Assembly (NCBI GenBank): GCA_016714765.1 | Contig: JADKCF010000005.1 | Coordinates: 124,001 to 188,000 of the forward strand | Length of the DNA stretch: 64,000 nucleotides | Direction: 5' to 3' | Source: Saprospiraceae bacterium | GTDB taxonomy: Bacteria > Bacteroidota > Bacteroidia > Chitinophagales > Saprospiraceae | Shown: piece after piece, positions 28,616 to 37,773 of the stretch | How positions within the stretch are numbered: the stretch's first letter is position 1 | How the letters are laid out: every line of letters starts with the position of its first letter | Notes under the pieces: model-generated | The model's database searches: none | What the model was told of the DNA's origin: nothing | The model's input: only the letters and a program-made list of their open reading frames with translations | Translations under genes and position numbers: made by a program

Positions 28616-29938
28616 ATGTTTGTAGCATTATCAGTAATAATATTTTCGGCGGTCATACTGGGACTTTCCTATATGCTTATATATGCCAGAAAAAAATTAG
28701 TACCCCAGGGAGATGTGAAAATCATCATTAATGGTGATGATGAAAACCCTATCGTTGTGTCACCCGGCTCGTCATTGTTGTCTACCCTTGGTGATAAAAA
28801 CATATTTTTGCCTTCAGCCTGTGGAGGAGGGGGCACTTGCGCTATGTGTGAGTGTCATGTATATGAAGGTGGTGGAGATGTCCTTCCCACTGAAATGAAC
28901 CACCTAACACGAAAAGAAGCTGCAGAAGGTATGCGCCTGGCTTGTCAGGTAAAGGTACGCCAGGATATGAAAATCGGTATTCCTGAGGAGATATTTGGTA
29001 TCAAAAAATGGGAATGTGAAGTTATATCCAACTACAACGTGGCCACTTTTATCAAAGAGTTTATTGTCAAGTTGCCGGAAGGGGAGCACCTGGACTTCCA
29101 GGCTGGTGGATATATTCAGGTAGATGTACCTCCTGTGACAGTGGATTATAAAGATATAGACATCACGGCTCATCCCAAGTATCATGACAGACCTGATAAA
29201 TTCCAGAAAGATTGGGATCAGAATAAAATGTGGGATCTGAAGATGATCAATGAAGAACCTATTTTCAGAGCTTACTCTATGTCCAATCACCCTGCTGAAG
29301 GGAACATTGTTTCACTGACAATCAGGATAGCCACACCACCTTTCAAATTTAAAGTAGGTGCTGATGGTAAAAGACAATGGGATGGATATCAGGCGGTCAA
29401 TCCTGGTATTTGCTCCTCCTACATATTCTCCAGAAGAGCAGGGGATAAGGTGACAATTTCGGGGCCTTATGGCGAGTTTTTTATCAAACCTACTCAAGCA
29501 GAGATGCTATACGTAGGAGGCGGAGCTGGAATGGCACCTATGCGCTCACACCTTTATCATTTGTTTCAGACTTTAAAGACCGGCAGAAAGGTAACTTTCT
29601 TCTATGGTGGTAGGACCAAGCAAGAGTTATTCTATATCGAAGAATTCAGAGAAATAGAAAAAAATTTCCCTAACTTCCGATTTGCTGTAGCTCTCGACAA
29701 TCCACTTCCTGAAGATAACTGGGTACTAAAAAAAGATCTTAACGATCCTGAAGGGGATGGTTTCAAAGGTTTTGTCCATAATGTAGTCATCGCAGAATAT
29801 CTAAGTAAACATCCAGCACCGGAGGAGGTAGAGCTTTATTTCTGTGGACCACCAATGATGAACCAGTCTGTGATTAAAATGGCAGATGATTGGGGTATTC
29901 CGAAAGAAAATGTAGCTTTTGATGATTTTGGTGGATAA
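28616..29938 (+). CDS. nqrF: Na+-NQR subunit F, NADH-oxidizing
   Basis: 440 residues, intact. N-terminal membrane helix (about 2-25), then a 2Fe-2S ferredoxin domain with CGGGGTCAMC (about residues 69-78) and the fourth Cys in LACQVK. It continues with a ferredoxin-NADP reductase-like module: FAD-binding RAYSMSNHP, nucleotide-binding GGGAGMAPMRSH and the C-terminal YFCGPPMM. It takes electrons from NADH and feeds the NqrB/C flavins while Na+ is pumped. Last gene of the operon; an intrinsic terminator follows. Confidence 0.95.
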   Translation: MFVALSVIIFSAVILGLSYMLIYARKKLVPQGDVKIIINGDDENPIVVSPGSSLLSTLGDKNIFLPSACGGGGTCAMCECHVYEGGGDVLPTEMNHLTRKEAAEGMRLACQVKVRQDMKIGIPEEIFGIKKWECEVISNYNVATFIKEFIVKLPEGEHLDFQAGGYIQVDVPPVTVDYKDIDITAHPKYHDRPDKFQKDWDQNKMWDLKMINEEPIFRAYSMSNHPAEGNIVSLTIRIATPPFKFKVGADGKRQWDGYQAVNPGICSSYIFSRRAGDKVTISGPYGEFFIKPTQAEMLYVGGGAGMAPMRSHLYHLFQTLKTGRKVTFFYGGRTKQELFYIEEFREIEKNFPNFRFAVALDNPLPEDNWVLKKDLNDPEGDGFKGFVHNVVIAEYLSKHPAPEEVELYFCGPPMMNQSVIKMADDWGIPKENVAFDDFGG

Positions 29939-29960
29939 TTTGTCCATTTGAATACAAAGT

Positions 29961-29992
29961 AAATAGGGAATCAGAGATGGTTCCCTATTTTG
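29961..29992 (+). terminator. Intrinsic terminator after nqrF
   Basis: A perfect 10-bp stem AAATAGGGAA / TTCCCTATTT with a ten-base loop, followed by TTG and T-rich sequence. Confidence 0.85.
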
Positions 29993-30169
29993 TTTATGGA
30001 TTTTCAGGTTAACTTATCTGCACTAATATTAATAAATAGGGCCTGCTGAGATGCAACATTGAATAGCCTCTTAAATTTCATAGTTTAAATTCTGAGAGCA
30101 ATCGGACCGTTCCTACATTTTCGAAGCTGAAATCAAGTCATTAATATTTAAAATTTAATACTAATATAC

Positions 30170-30223
30170 TTTATATAGTATAAATACTATATAAATACAC
30201 CATAATATACTATAAAAAGTATA
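30170..30223. promoter_or_regulatory. Cluster of AGTATA/TATACT operators upstream of hipB
   Basis: A perfect inverted repeat of 12-bp arms around two bases spans 30170-30195 (core TATAGTAT-AA-ATACTATA). A second, TATACT-N6-AGTATA, lies at 30206-30223. Further half-sites occur at about 30246-30253 and 30298-30303, just before ATG. The -7 element TATATTTG is at 30281-30288. Operators flanking a promoter in this way are typical of HipB autorepression. Confidence 0.7.
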
Positions 30224-30307
30224 AATAATTAATATTTTGTTAAAATATACTATAAATCATATAAAATATCAATAATATCGTATATTTGTGCTTTAAATAG
30301 TATAAAA

Positions 30308-30535
30308 ATGAGAGGAAATGTATCTGATTTAAGCAGTCATATCAAACTAAAACGTAAACAAAATAAATTGACTCAACCATCTTTGGCACTTAAAGCCGGA
30401 GTTGGATTACATTTTGTGAGAGATTTAGAGCAGGGAAAACCAAGTTTACGTATGGATAAGGTAAATGATGTTTTGCGTTTATTTGGCGAGATGCTCGGTC
30501 CGGTTCCGATGGATAGAGATAAATTATTAAGATGA
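30308..30535 (+). CDS. hipB: HipB-like antitoxin, XRE-family repressor
   Basis: 75 residues forming one helix-turn-helix XRE domain (about 12-66) with LSSHIKLKRKQNKLTQPSLA and VGLHFVRDLEQGKPSLRMDKV motifs, as in HipB. It represses its own operon and holds the HipA kinase. It is placed directly upstream of two HipA-type frames, and the start lies just behind the AGTATA operator cluster. Confidence 0.85.
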   Translation: MRGNVSDLSSHIKLKRKQNKLTQPSLALKAGVGLHFVRDLEQGKPSLRMDKVNDVLRLFGEMLGPVPMDRDKLLR

Positions 30536-30536
30536 T

Positions 30537-30863
30537 ATGGAACGAAGTGGACACGTACATATGAAGGATGTATATTGTGGTAAGATATATGAAACTGAAG
30601 ACGGTTACTATTTTCAGTATGATGAGACCTATTTGAAAAATGATGACTTTCAAGCCATAAGCCTTACATTACCAAAACAACTGACACCTTATCATAGCAA
30701 AACATTGTTTGCTTTTTTTGATGGCTTGATTCCCGAAGGTTGGCTGCTTGACATAGCTCAGAAAAATTGGAAAATCAACAACAGAGATAGGATGGGTTTG
30801 CTTTTGGCGTGTTGTAAGGATTGTATCGGTGCAGTAAGTGTTATAAAGAATGAAGAATTATAA
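30537..30863 (+). CDS. HipA N-terminal domain protein (separate subunit)
   Basis: 108 residues. It matches the N-terminal (couple_hipA) domain: V-Y-C-G-K-I-Y-E-T-E-D-G-Y-Y-F-Q-Y-D then L-T-L-P-K-Q-L and F-F-D-G-L-I-P-E-G-W-L-L. The exact start is unsure: ATG 30537 lies one base after the hipB stop, with another ATG at 30561. In many Bacteroidota HipA is split into this small N-terminal protein and a larger kinase with a Zn-ribbon, and the layout here fits. It overlaps the next frame by 14 bp. Confidence 0.75.
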   Translation: MERSGHVHMKDVYCGKIYETEDGYYFQYDETYLKNDDFQAISLTLPKQLTPYHSKTLFAFFDGLIPEGWLLDIAQKNWKINNRDRMGLLLACCKDCIGAVSVIKNEEL

Positions 30864-31868
30864 AAAGAAATATTTGACTCAATTGCAAAATCATGGAGCA
30901 GTGGTTCATGAACCTTTGTCTTTTTATGGCAAAAGGTGTTTGCATTGTTATGAGCCATTAAAGGAGTCAGACTCTTATGTTCACCAGGCTTGCAATAAAA
31001 GATTTTATGGTCAACTTACAACCCCTCAATTAGGATACAGACTTCAGGATCTGGATGAATTAGCTTCGAAAGTCATTTGAGCCAAATGGCCGTGCCAGGT
31101 GTACAAGCTAAGATATCTCTCAGCCTTCACAGGAAAGAAGATAAAAATTTGGCTAAAAAACTTACCATAGTCGGTCTTTATGGCGATTATATATTGAGCC
31201 CTATCGGAGTATTATCGCAGCTGCCTGAATTGGAAAGTGTCACTATGCACATGGCAGATGTTTGCGGTTTGATGGTGGTACCTCATAGTTTGATCTATCT
31301 GGAAGATGGCACTCTATGTTACATAACCAAGCGTGTGGATAGAACCAGAAAAACTAAGTTGCACATGGAAGACATGTGTCAGTTGAGTGAGCGTCTTTCT
31401 GAAGATAAATACAAAGGAAGTCATGAGCAAGTAGCTAAATTGATATTGAAGTACTCATCCAATCCTATACCGATGTGAGCAACTTCTATGAGCTTGTTTT
31501 ATTTAGTTTTTTACCGGCAATGCAGATATGCACTTAAAAATTTTCGTTGCTGGAATCTGAGGAAACTGGTTTTGCATTAAGTCCTGCTTATGATTTAGTG
31601 CCTACAGCGATAGTCAATCCTGCCGATACTGAAGAATTGGCCTTGACACTGAACGGCAAAAAAAGAAAATTGAATTATAATGATTTCCTGTCATGGTTAC
31701 AATCTATGTGGCATGAACAAGAAAGTGCTTGATAATGCTTTGGAGCTTTTTAAGTATTGCAAACCTGAGATGTTACAAGTATTGGACAAAAGTCTTGTAC
31801 AAGATGAGTATAAGAACAAATTTCAAACTTTAATCAATGCAAGGTTTGAGCAAATGGGATTAGGGTAG
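30850..31868 (+). CDS. hipA: HipA kinase with zinc-ribbon N-terminus, several frameshifts
   Basis: Ser/Thr kinase toxin of the HipA family, which inactivates Glu-tRNA synthetase in E. coli. It begins with a Zn-ribbon (CLHCYEPL ... HQACNKRF). Kinase parts are MAVPGVQAKISL, LTIVGLYGDYIL, YITKRVDRT, KLHMEDMCQLSERL and SPAYDLVPTAIV. Frames change near 31076 (add T), 31469 (add G), 31512 (add T), 31536-31545 (add A and T) and about 31700. With these repairs the catalytic stretch reads FFTGNADMHLKNFSLLE, the normal HipA active site. All changes are missing bases in homopolymers, so a functional toxin in the real genome is likely, but this assembly does not show an intact frame. Confidence 0.75.
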
Positions 31869-31986
31869 GCTATTATATTAGTTGTGTTTTTAAAAACAAA
31901 CCAATATAACTTTTCTTTGCTTTTTAAAAAAAGTTGAGGAAGTAGAATTTGAAATTTTCCAATATCTTTGACGGTAAATTTGTATT

Positions 31987-32301
31987 ATGGATTGGTCATT
32001 AGGAACATTTGACTGGTCGCTTGTAGCGACGATATTTTTTGGTGCAATGAGTGGATATGTAGCCAGCAGGATACTGGGAGGTGAGGGATTTGGTTTTTTC
32101 GGAAATATTGTTGTTGGTGTAATAGGCGGTTACTTAGGCTCGTGGCTTGTAAAAGTAGCCAAAGTACCTATGATGGATGGATTTTTTGGCAATCTCATCA
32201 GTTCGGTAGGTGGAGCTCTCATACTGATATTTTTTATAGAGCTGATCAAGTATATGCAACGAAGCAATCAGCCAGCTCGTAAGACAAGAACCAGGAAATA
32301 G
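31987..32301 (+). CDS. GlsB/YeaQ/YmgE-type small membrane protein
   Basis: 104 residues with three membrane helices and the Gly-rich family pattern (FFGAMSGYVASRILGGEG, FGNIVVGVIGGYLGSWL). These small stress-associated proteins are widespread; their biochemical role is unknown. The tail is basic (RKTRTRK). A TATCTTTG element at 31963-31970 is a likely -7 region. Convergent with the next gene. Confidence 0.8.
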   Translation: MDWSLGTFDWSLVATIFFGAMSGYVASRILGGEGFGFFGNIVVGVIGGYLGSWLVKVAKVPMMDGFFGNLISSVGGALILIFFIELIKYMQRSNQPARKTRTRK

Positions 32302-32369
32302 AATAGCATCATTTCATTGGATTATTATGCTGACAGAAGCATGTACTCAATAAGAAACAAATACAGTGC

Positions 32370-33584
32370 TTACGCCAGTTTTTCTTTCGGAGGAAGGCTG
32401 GCGTGGAATTCATTGCGGATTCTTTCGCAGTATCTGTCCAGTAATTCCAGGATTTTATTTTTATTGTCAGACAATAAGATCATACCTATATGATTGTCTT
32501 TACTCAGTCTCCATACTATTTCCTTATCTTCGAATGAGGAAGTATCAGGATGAAGATATCTGCTCAAGGACACGATGATTCCTGCATATTCTGTTCTTAT
32601 TTTAGGTAAGGTATATTTTTTCTGCCGGCATACAGCAATTTCCAGTTTTGCCCATTCAGCCCACAGATTGATACCGGATGCTTTTTCGACCATTTCAGCC
32701 AGGTGAGCACCTCCCACTCTAGATGCGGTTTCCAGAAAATAATACTTGCCGTCTGCCGTACACTTTATATATTCACTATGCGAAGCGCTGTACTGCATTC
32801 CAAATCCTTTCATTACTTTGGCATTCAGTTCCTGCAATGCAAGATCATCAGCAGAGCCTATTTCGATGGTATGTGATCTGAAAACCCCACCACCGTGGGC
32901 CACTTCGAAAGGAGTATCCAGATACTGACCCACTCTGGCAAAAACCACTTTACCATCAAATGAAAGGGAATCTACATGGAATACATCGCCTGGTGCAAAT
33001 TTTTCCATCAGATATTCGTGTCTTTCACCACCGAGATAATTAAGGTGTTCCCACAGTTGTGTTTTATCAAATATTTTTTTGATTCCGGTTGCTGAGGCCT
33101 GCATACGTGGTTTGACAAGCCATGGAGCAGGAACCGTATCGGTAAAATGTTCTATATCAGCATCATGAAATAAGGACGTAAACTCAGGGACAGGAATACC
33201 TTCTGATGTAGCTTTTATACGCATGGCCAGTTTGTCTCTGAAGTACCTGGCAGTAGTCTCACCCATACCCGGAATTCTGAAATATTCTCTCAAAAAAGCT
33301 ACATGCTCTACATCAAAATCATCCAGGGCTACAAAAATATCGAATTTTGTGTTGCGCATTTTATGAGCCAGACCTCCTACCAGGTGATCATGATTCCAGT
33401 GGCCTTCTTCATCTTCCACCATATAAAATGTTTCGTCGATACAGTCCCATGGCCAGGCTTCATGTTCCAGCTTTTTACTGGTCAGCAGATATACTTGATT
33501 GCCTTCTGCTTTGGCACTTCTCATAAAGTCTCCACCTTTAAAAAAGCGGGAGATACATAATACATTCAGTGAAGACAGTGCCAT
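32370..33584 (-). CDS. Orphan ATP-grasp enzyme
   Basis: 404 residues. An N-terminal preATP-grasp-like part (about 1-115) is followed by an ATP-grasp domain with APWLVKPRMQASATGIKKI (lysine for ATP), GERHEYLMEKFAPGDVFHVDSL and a metal-binding LETASRVGGAHL. ATP-grasp ligases join a carboxylate to an amine or thiol, for example in peptide or natural product synthesis. There is no neighbouring partner gene, so the substrate cannot be guessed. Some homologues act in ribosomally made peptide maturation, others in primary metabolism. Reading frame intact. Confidence 0.75.
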   Translation of the reverse strand: MALSSLNVLCISRFFKGGDFMRSAKAEGNQVYLLTSKKLEHEAWPWDCIDETFYMVEDEEGHWNHDHLVGGLAHKMRNTKFDIFVALDDFDVEHVAFLREYFRIPGMGETTARYFRDKLAMRIKATSEGIPVPEFTSLFHDADIEHFTDTVPAPWLVKPRMQASATGIKKIFDKTQLWEHLNYLGGERHEYLMEKFAPGDVFHVDSLSFDGKVVFARVGQYLDTPFEVAHGGGVFRSHTIEIGSADDLALQELNAKVMKGFGMQYSASHSEYIKCTADGKYYFLETASRVGGAHLAEMVEKASGINLWAEWAKLEIAVCRQKKYTLPKIRTEYAGIIVSLSRYLHPDTSSFEDKEIVWRLSKDNHIGMILLSDNKNKILELLDRYCERIRNEFHASLPPKEKLA

Positions 33585-33783
33585 ATTTAAAAAAATTATT
33601 TCTCAAATGTAAGGATATGAATTCAATTCCAAAATTTTATAATCTAAAAATTATCAGAGCATGAAAAAAAGGTGAAAAAGCAGGCTTATCTTTCTTGTTT
33701 TCAAAACATCCGCTTATCTGCTCAGAAAACGAACTTAAAAATTTATTTCCCACATCAGATCTTAGAGAAAGTAATATTTGAGT

Positions 33784-33815
33784 ATTTGATTCTTGCGATT
33801 TTCTTTGTATATTTG
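33784..33815 (+). promoter_or_regulatory. Strong promoter of the damaged T9SS gene
   Basis: TTTG at 33784-33787, a 20-bp spacer and TATATTTG at 33808-33815, with ATG at 33835. This is close to the full Bacteroidota consensus. The 200 bp upstream to 33585 shows nothing else. Confidence 0.65.
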
Positions 33816-33834
33816 ATTAATAAATACTTACACG

Positions 33835-34782
33835 ATGAAAATTTTACAGATTATAATATTTAATTTATTTTTATGTTTCTCGTCATTTGGACAATGAGAG
33901 TATTTGGGCACGGCAAATATTGGTAGAATCCTAAAGATAGAAAAAGATAATGGAAATCTTTATGCCATTACTTATCAAGGTATATATAAACGTTCAGAAC
34001 TGTCAGAATCATGGAGATATTTATGTGGAAGTGAGCGAATTGCTGACATATTCATGAGAGGAATATCAAATTTTTTTGTGACCAATGGCAATCTCTATGT
34101 TATTCTGCACGATGACACATGTTCCCAATTTGTTATAAAGTCATCAGATGATGGTATGACGTGGGTGAATTACGATAATTTACCTCGGGGGGCTGAAAAT
34201 GTTTTCCATCAAAGGCGATACTTTACAGTATTATATGCATAGAATTTGGTATCGCATTTCGGCCCAGTCCTATGATGATTATTTCTGTTATTTTAGTTTT
34301 GATGTAAAAAATGAGTTTAATTCTTTTGGTACTTCTTTCTATTGTACTGATAATAAGATTTATACACTCAATAGGAGTAATTCAAAAATATCGCTAGGTA
34401 ATTTTGTGGTGGATCTGCCTGAGGGTGTCGAATATATGAAGTGAAGGAAATAAGAGATTCGTTGTTCCTATTGAGCTCCGCGGGACTGCACAAATTAGCA
34501 ATCACAAGTTTTTTGAAACTCGTAAATGTAAGCGACCCAAAACCCAAAATCATAGTTGATATCAGTCCCAATCCTGTACGACAAATGTTGAGTGTCCGTT
34601 TTCAGGAGCAGGTTCACGGGCATGTATACATCCAAGATGTAAATGGAAGATCATTGTTTGATGCGCCATTCACTGATGTCGACCGCATGGATCATGACCT
34701 TAGTGATTATACGCCGGGAGTTTGTTTTGTAGTTTTGAACATAGGTGGACATAGAATATGCCGCAAGATTGTAAAACTATAA
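33835..34782 (+). pseudogene. T9SS sorting-domain protein, interrupted
   Basis: ATG 33835 opens a signal peptide MKILQIIIFNLFLCFSSFGQ that meets TGA at once (33895-33897). The same frame then continues as EYLGTANIGRILKIEK, so a single TGG to TGA change would explain the stop. The frame changes near 34200-34205 (ENVF then SIKGDTLQYY) and again near 34435-34441. The C-terminal part (34441-34782) is a clear type A sorting domain: VDISPNPVRQMLSVRF, VYIQDVNGRSLFD and DYTPGVCFVVL. The middle resembles a propeller-like sensor (GIYKRSELSESW). Reading as pseudogene is tentative, because neighbouring genes carry similar single-base errors; the in-frame TGA is the feature that differs. Confidence 0.6.
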
Positions 34783-34828
34783 AAATATTAATTGATCAGT
34801 ACCTGACTTCATTCATGCCTGATAGGCA

Positions 34829-35365
34829 TTAAAATTTATTTTTCCACATCATACTTTCTACTGGTTTGTCGGTACGTAGATTGTATTTGGCATTGGATTT
34901 TTTGTTGTAGTAGTTTTTGATATTTCCATCCACTTTGAAGTAAATCAATTGGCCAATAGGCATATAAGCATACACTCGCACCGGTTGTACGCATGAAATT
35001 TCCAGCGTCCATGTATTGCAAAAACCCACATCACCTTTGCCAGCTGTAGCGTGAATGTCGATGCCCAATCTACCTATACTTGACTTACCTTCCAGAAAGG
35101 GTACCGTATGGTGGGTTTCCGTATATTCTTCTGTGACACCCAGATAGAGTGTACCAGGTTGCAGGACGAATCCTTCAGACCCGATCTCAAAATGCCTGAT
35201 GGTATTGTGTTTTTTGGCATCCAGTTCATGATTATCATATACAGCCAACCATTTTCCGAGATGAACATCATAAGAATTGGTGCCCAGACATTCAGGTCTG
35301 TAGGGTACGATGACGATGTTGCCATCTTCGATGCTTTTGAGTATTTCAGTATCGGTAAGAATCAT
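34829..35365 (-). CDS. dcd: dCTP deaminase
   Basis: 178 residues. Hydrolyses dCTP to dUTP plus ammonia in thymidylate synthesis. Family motifs EGKSSIGRLG (catalytic and phosphate-binding region, about 93-102), TAGKGDVGFCNTWTLEI and MPIGQLIYF are intact. The start at 35365 is the only ATG near the N-terminal beta strand. Convergent with the T9SS gene; a short hairpin ATGCCT-gat-AGGCAT lies at 34815-34829 between them. Divergent with trx. Confidence 0.92.
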   Translation of the reverse strand: MILTDTEILKSIEDGNIVIVPYRPECLGTNSYDVHLGKWLAVYDNHELDAKKHNTIRHFEIGSEGFVLQPGTLYLGVTEEYTETHHTVPFLEGKSSIGRLGIDIHATAGKGDVGFCNTWTLEISCVQPVRVYAYMPIGQLIYFKVDGNIKNYYNKKSNAKYNLRTDKPVESMMWKNKF

Positions 35366-35449
35366 TTTTAAGAAATTTGGGCGAAGATAATCATTTTCTC
35401 ATTTATTAGTAAGGTAACTCAAGTCACCGAATGGAAACTTTTTATCTCA

Positions 35450-35457
35450 TATTTTTG
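35450..35457 (+). promoter_or_regulatory. -7 element of trx
   Basis: TATTTTTG, about 25 bp before ATG 35483, fits the TAnnTTTG consensus. No clear -33 element is seen. Confidence 0.5.
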
Positions 35458-35482
35458 TATTAAATATCATAACAATACTAAA

Positions 35483-35776
35483 ATGAAATATACAGAAATT
35501 ATAAACAGCGAGACACCAACTTTAGTCGACTTTACAGCTACATGGTGCGGGCCTTGCAAGGCTATGGCACCGGTTTTAGAACAATTAGCTTCCAAAGTGG
35601 GAGATAAAGCCAAAATAATCAAGATAGATGTAGACAAAAATCCTGCTTTATCGTCTAAGCTCAATATTCAGGGAGTACCGACCTTTGTGTTGTATAAAAA
35701 AGGAGAGATACTTTGGCGTCAATCAGGTATGCAGTCATTGGCACAACTTGAAAAACTGATAGAAGGGGCACAGTAA
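35483..35776 (+). CDS. trxA: Thioredoxin
   Basis: 97 residues, the usual length of thioredoxin. Active site Trp21-Cys22-Gly-Pro-Cys25 in TATWCGPCKAMAP, conserved cis-Pro loop GVPTFVLYKKGE and the terminal helix. Reduces protein disulfides in the cytoplasm. Transcribed alone, divergent from dcd. There is no signal peptide, so a periplasmic role is unlikely. Confidence 0.92.
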   Translation: MKYTEIINSETPTLVDFTATWCGPCKAMAPVLEQLASKVGDKAKIIKIDVDKNPALSSKLNIQGVPTFVLYKKGEILWRQSGMQSLAQLEKLIEGAQ

Positions 35777-35886
35777 TTCCCTTTCTTTAAAGGTAACATA
35801 GATAATTCGATAAACTTGTGTTTTTACGGTTTATTCATAGTTGAATTTAAACCGAAAAATCAAATGTTTATTGACATGTGTAATAC

Positions 35887-36303
35887 TTATAAACAAGTGC
35901 GTAAAAATTCACAACAGCTCACCACAGTAATATCTGAAAAGTAATAATCTTCTTTATCTTCAGTCACAATATATGTACAACCTGACGCTAAGGCCGAATA
36001 ATACTGCATACCATCTTCTACATCATGGATGGTAAGATTACTTAATGCTTGCCTTACTATTTTATCATCTACAGTGGTCACTTTTATGTGTTCCAATAGT
36101 AGTTTAATTTTTGTTTTTGCTAGTGAAGTACCACTCTTTTTTTCTGCAAAATAGAAAGCTATGGCCAGACAGACAGGCGATGTAAAAAGATGATAATCAC
36201 TTCTGTCTGCCAAACTCAAAACCCTAGCCGCATCCGAAAATAATGGATACTCCTTGTTCATCACTGCCACCAAGACATTGGCATCGATAAAAACTTGCTT
36301 CAT
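35887..36303 (-). CDS. PIN-domain toxin (VapC-like)
   Basis: 138 residues. PIN ribonuclease fold with acidic residues at the expected places: FIDANVLVAV near the start (Asp7), an internal Glu or Asp in the helix around residue 40-45, and the C-terminal DVEDGMQYYSALASGC then TEDKEDY (last acidic pair). These toxins cut RNA, commonly tRNA or mRNA. It is 12 bp downstream of the antitoxin gene, as in a typical type II toxin-antitoxin pair. The family's standard fourth Asp is less clear here. Confidence 0.82.
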   Translation of the reverse strand: MKQVFIDANVLVAVMNKEYPLFSDAARVLSLADRSDYHLFTSPVCLAIAFYFAEKKSGTSLAKTKIKLLLEHIKVTTVDDKIVRQALSNLTIHDVEDGMQYYSALASGCTYIVTEDKEDYYFSDITVVSCCEFLRTCL

Positions 36304-36315
36304 ATCGTAGGCTTA

Positions 36316-36576
36316 TCATTTCTTTCTGGAATCGAAATATTCATTCCGAAGATTTTTGGAAGTCTTTGGCCTTGTTTTGTATTCTGCCTGACCTTCAGCC
36401 GCCATCATCACCCAGTCAGAGATTGGAAACTCTTCCAGATTTGAGAAAGAATTATCAGAAAGCTTGCGATATAGAAACTCAGTAAGGCGAGACAAACTCA
36501 TATTGTTTTTCTCAGCAAATAGTTTTGCTTGATTGATCACCTCTTGGTCTAGTGAAAGGGTGAGTTTAGCATCCAT
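36316..36576 (-). CDS. Antitoxin of the DUF6364 (RHH) type
   Basis: 86 residues. The first 45 (MDAKLTLSLDQEVINQAKLF and KNNMSLSRLTEFLYRKLS) form a ribbon-helix-helix fold of the kind grouped as DUF6364, next to a PIN toxin. The C-terminal half is toxin-binding. It is preceded by two 12-bp direct repeats, its probable operator. Confidence 0.82.
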   Translation of the reverse strand: MDAKLTLSLDQEVINQAKLFAEKNNMSLSRLTEFLYRKLSDNSFSNLEEFPISDWVMMAAEGQAEYKTRPKTSKNLRNEYFDSRKK

Positions 36577-36588
36577 GATTACTTTTTA

Positions 36589-36622
36589 ATACGTAAACAA
36601 ATTTATTTTTATACGTAAACAA
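36589..36622 (-). promoter_or_regulatory. Direct-repeat operator of the PIN toxin-antitoxin pair
   Basis: Two identical 12-bp repeats ATACGTAAACAA at 36589-36600 and 36611-36622, 22 bp apart, about two helical turns. The minus-strand -7 element TAAATTTG (36605-36598) overlaps the first repeat. The layout fits autorepression by the RHH antitoxin. Confidence 0.65.
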
Positions 36623-36834
36623 GGTTTTGCATTTTAAAGTTCAATTAAATTGATTATTTTAAGATTTTGCTTTGGGAGATGGTTTTATTTTATAAATATA
36701 TTAAAGCTCTGCTGCTGAAGAGTTTCCAGATGAAAATGAACTTGTTGTTTTATTTTATTGCTTTAATAATTTTATGTTTGTACAAAAAGATGCAATTTGC
36801 AGATAAATTTATAAAACGAATAATGCTTGATTAA

Positions 36835-37707
36835 ATGATAATAAAAAAAATCTATATTTATATATGTTGTTTTATGATTGCATGGATGTCCTGTAAAGAT
36901 CCGATTAAAAAACCTGATGACAGAAGTCAAATTGAAGTTGTAAAGCATCAAACTCAAGAGAACCCGTTGTTTATTGGATATTTAAATTCATTTTCTGAAG
37001 ATATTGACAACGCTCAGTTTTTTTGTTCTGCTAGATTAAAGAAAGATGCTCAAGATAAGTATGTGGACATAGAAACTGAAGCTATTAAAAATAAGATTTC
37101 CCAAATTGATGAATACAGTATACGTTATGCAGTTTTGGAATCACATAGTAAAGAATATTTTGAAACAGACAAAGAAATATGGATATACAATGTTCATTCC
37201 AAGCTTATAGCTAAAGGAAAATTTGTAAGACATGAGTTGTATGATCAAAATATTGAATCAGAACTGATAAGTGTTTATGACTTAAATTTTTTAGACCCAA
37301 CAAATAATTTACTCAATATTCCATTTTATTATGCGAATATTCCTGCTAAACGTCTAAATGAAGTCAAATGGAAGAACAATCCAGTTTTGAATGAAAATGA
37401 AAAGGGCCTAATTTCTCCAAATGAGTTTACACAAAGAGTTGATAAAAGTGAAAGTAAAGTTTTTCAATACAGTTATTGTGGAGAAACATTTACTTTTTAC
37501 AGTGATGGCAATATTTACGGATTTCTAAATGACGAATTGACAAAAATAGTTTTTAAGGAAGAAAATGCTATGATTTATGACATGACTTCAACAGCATTTA
37601 TCCAAAATGGGAAACCTGTTTTTTTACTTTCATGTGGACAACCAGAAACTGACTATTTTTATAATTATGCTCTTGTCTGGAACGGTAAGTTGTACCAGCC
37701 AATATGA
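36835..37707 (+). CDS. Lipoprotein, unknown function
   Basis: 290 residues. The hydrophobic N-terminus ends in a lipobox-like IAWMSCKDP (acylated Cys at residue 20). The mature part has no family I recognise. It has two acidic regions, a central beta-rich segment and a C-terminal YSYCGETFTFYSDGNIYGF stretch. Codon usage is like its neighbours. The direct repeat copy 1 starts 66 bp downstream. Confidence 0.65.
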   Translation: MIIKKIYIYICCFMIAWMSCKDPIKKPDDRSQIEVVKHQTQENPLFIGYLNSFSEDIDNAQFFCSARLKKDAQDKYVDIETEAIKNKISQIDEYSIRYAVLESHSKEYFETDKEIWIYNVHSKLIAKGKFVRHELYDQNIESELISVYDLNFLDPTNNLLNIPFYYANIPAKRLNEVKWKNNPVLNENEKGLISPNEFTQRVDKSESKVFQYSYCGETFTFYSDGNIYGFLNDELTKIVFKEENAMIYDMTSTAFIQNGKPVFLLSCGQPETDYFYNYALVWNGKLYQPI

Positions 37708-37773
37708 ACTGGATTAAAGTATTTAACTAGCAGCTCATTTTATTTTGCGGTACATTTAAATTGCAAATACAGG

